Positions 5,601-5,644 of a DNA stretch of 5,644 bases are shown here, piece by piece (positions within the stretch are counted from its first letter, which is position 1; every line of letters begins with the position of its first letter). This DNA comes from an uncultured Lachnospiraceae bacterium. GTDB taxonomy: Bacteria > Bacillota > Clostridia > Lachnospirales > Lachnospiraceae. The translations under genes were made by a program, and so were the position numbers. The notes beneath the pieces are model-generated. The model worked only from the letters and a program-made list of their open reading frames with translations, had not been told where the DNA came from and searched no databases. The stretch spans positions 1 to 5,644 of the forward strand of contig CACZRA010000154.1 in the NCBI GenBank assembly GCA_902783395.1, written 5' to 3'.

Positions 5601-5629
5601 ATTCTAACGAGTCCCATGGATTATTTCCA
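5601..5629 (-). promoter_or_regulatory. Candidate sigma-A promoter of the lipoprotein gene
   Basis: On the minus strand, TGGAAA (5624-5629, 4 of 6 consensus bases) and TAGAAT (5601-5606, 5 of 6) are 17 bases apart. A start near 5594 would give a leader of about 80 bases carrying the AGGAGG site. Nothing else was recognised between 5515 and the window end. Confidence 0.45.
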
Positions 5630-5644
5630 CCTTTCTTTTTCTCA

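Noticed and set aside
5583..5613. Nine-codon frame on the minus strand (MGLVRIIET) preceded by AAGGTGG, possible leader peptide
   Set aside because: It overlaps the best -10 candidate for the lipoprotein gene, so it would not be on that transcript, and it has no regulatory residue bias or attenuator hairpin. It could instead belong to a transcript entering from outside the window.

Overview
The window (about 50% GC by eye) looks like chromosome from a low-GC-type Firmicute of the class Clostridia, most probably Lachnospiraceae. The evidence is strong Shine-Dalgarno sites (GGAGG-like), a Gly/Cys-type lipobox lipoprotein with an acidic Thr/Ala/Glu-rich linker, a cysteine-cluster protein of a kind common in that family, and an N-terminal GHKL-like domain that I recall from Lachnospiraceae proteins. 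The taxonomic placement is inference from protein style; no marker gene is present.

Layout: (1) 1-285 (+) the 3' end of bioY, the substrate-binding membrane subunit of a biotin ECF transporter. (2) 266-676 (-) a small cupin of the FdtA/QdtA/WxcM sugar 3,4-ketoisomerase family, overlapping bioY tail to tail. (3) 886-2052 (+) an aldo/keto reductase with a complete catalytic tetrad and an unusual N-terminal extension of about 110 residues built partly of 11-residue repeats. (4) 2053-3591 (-) a two-part protein: an N-terminal degenerate GHKL/HATPase-like region followed by an HSL-type alpha/beta hydrolase. Its stop codon abuts that of the reductase. (5) 3791-4309 (+) a cysteine-cluster (YkgJ/CxxCxxCC-like) metal-binding protein. 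(6) 4363-5514 (-) a secreted lipoprotein with an EF-hand-like DxNxDG loop. A long near-perfect palindrome at 4313-4351 separates genes 5 and 6 and is probably a bidirectional terminator.

The six genes strictly alternate in strand (+ - + - + -), so none is in an operon with another inside this window. The sequence gives no reason to believe they form one pathway. They look like individually transcribed housekeeping or accessory genes: biotin uptake, sugar-nucleotide modification, carbonyl reduction, ester hydrolysis, metal binding and an envelope lipoprotein. Intergenic regions at 677-885, 3592-3790 and 5515-5644 carry the plausible promoters. The first also holds a pair of identical-type palindromes (TTACnGTAA) that look like an operator.

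I did not find RNA genes, a CRISPR array, an insertion sequence or a clear defence system. The most interesting items are the GHKL-like/hydrolase fusion, the synuclein/LEA-like 11-mer repeats on the reductase, and the paired TTACnGTAA sites.
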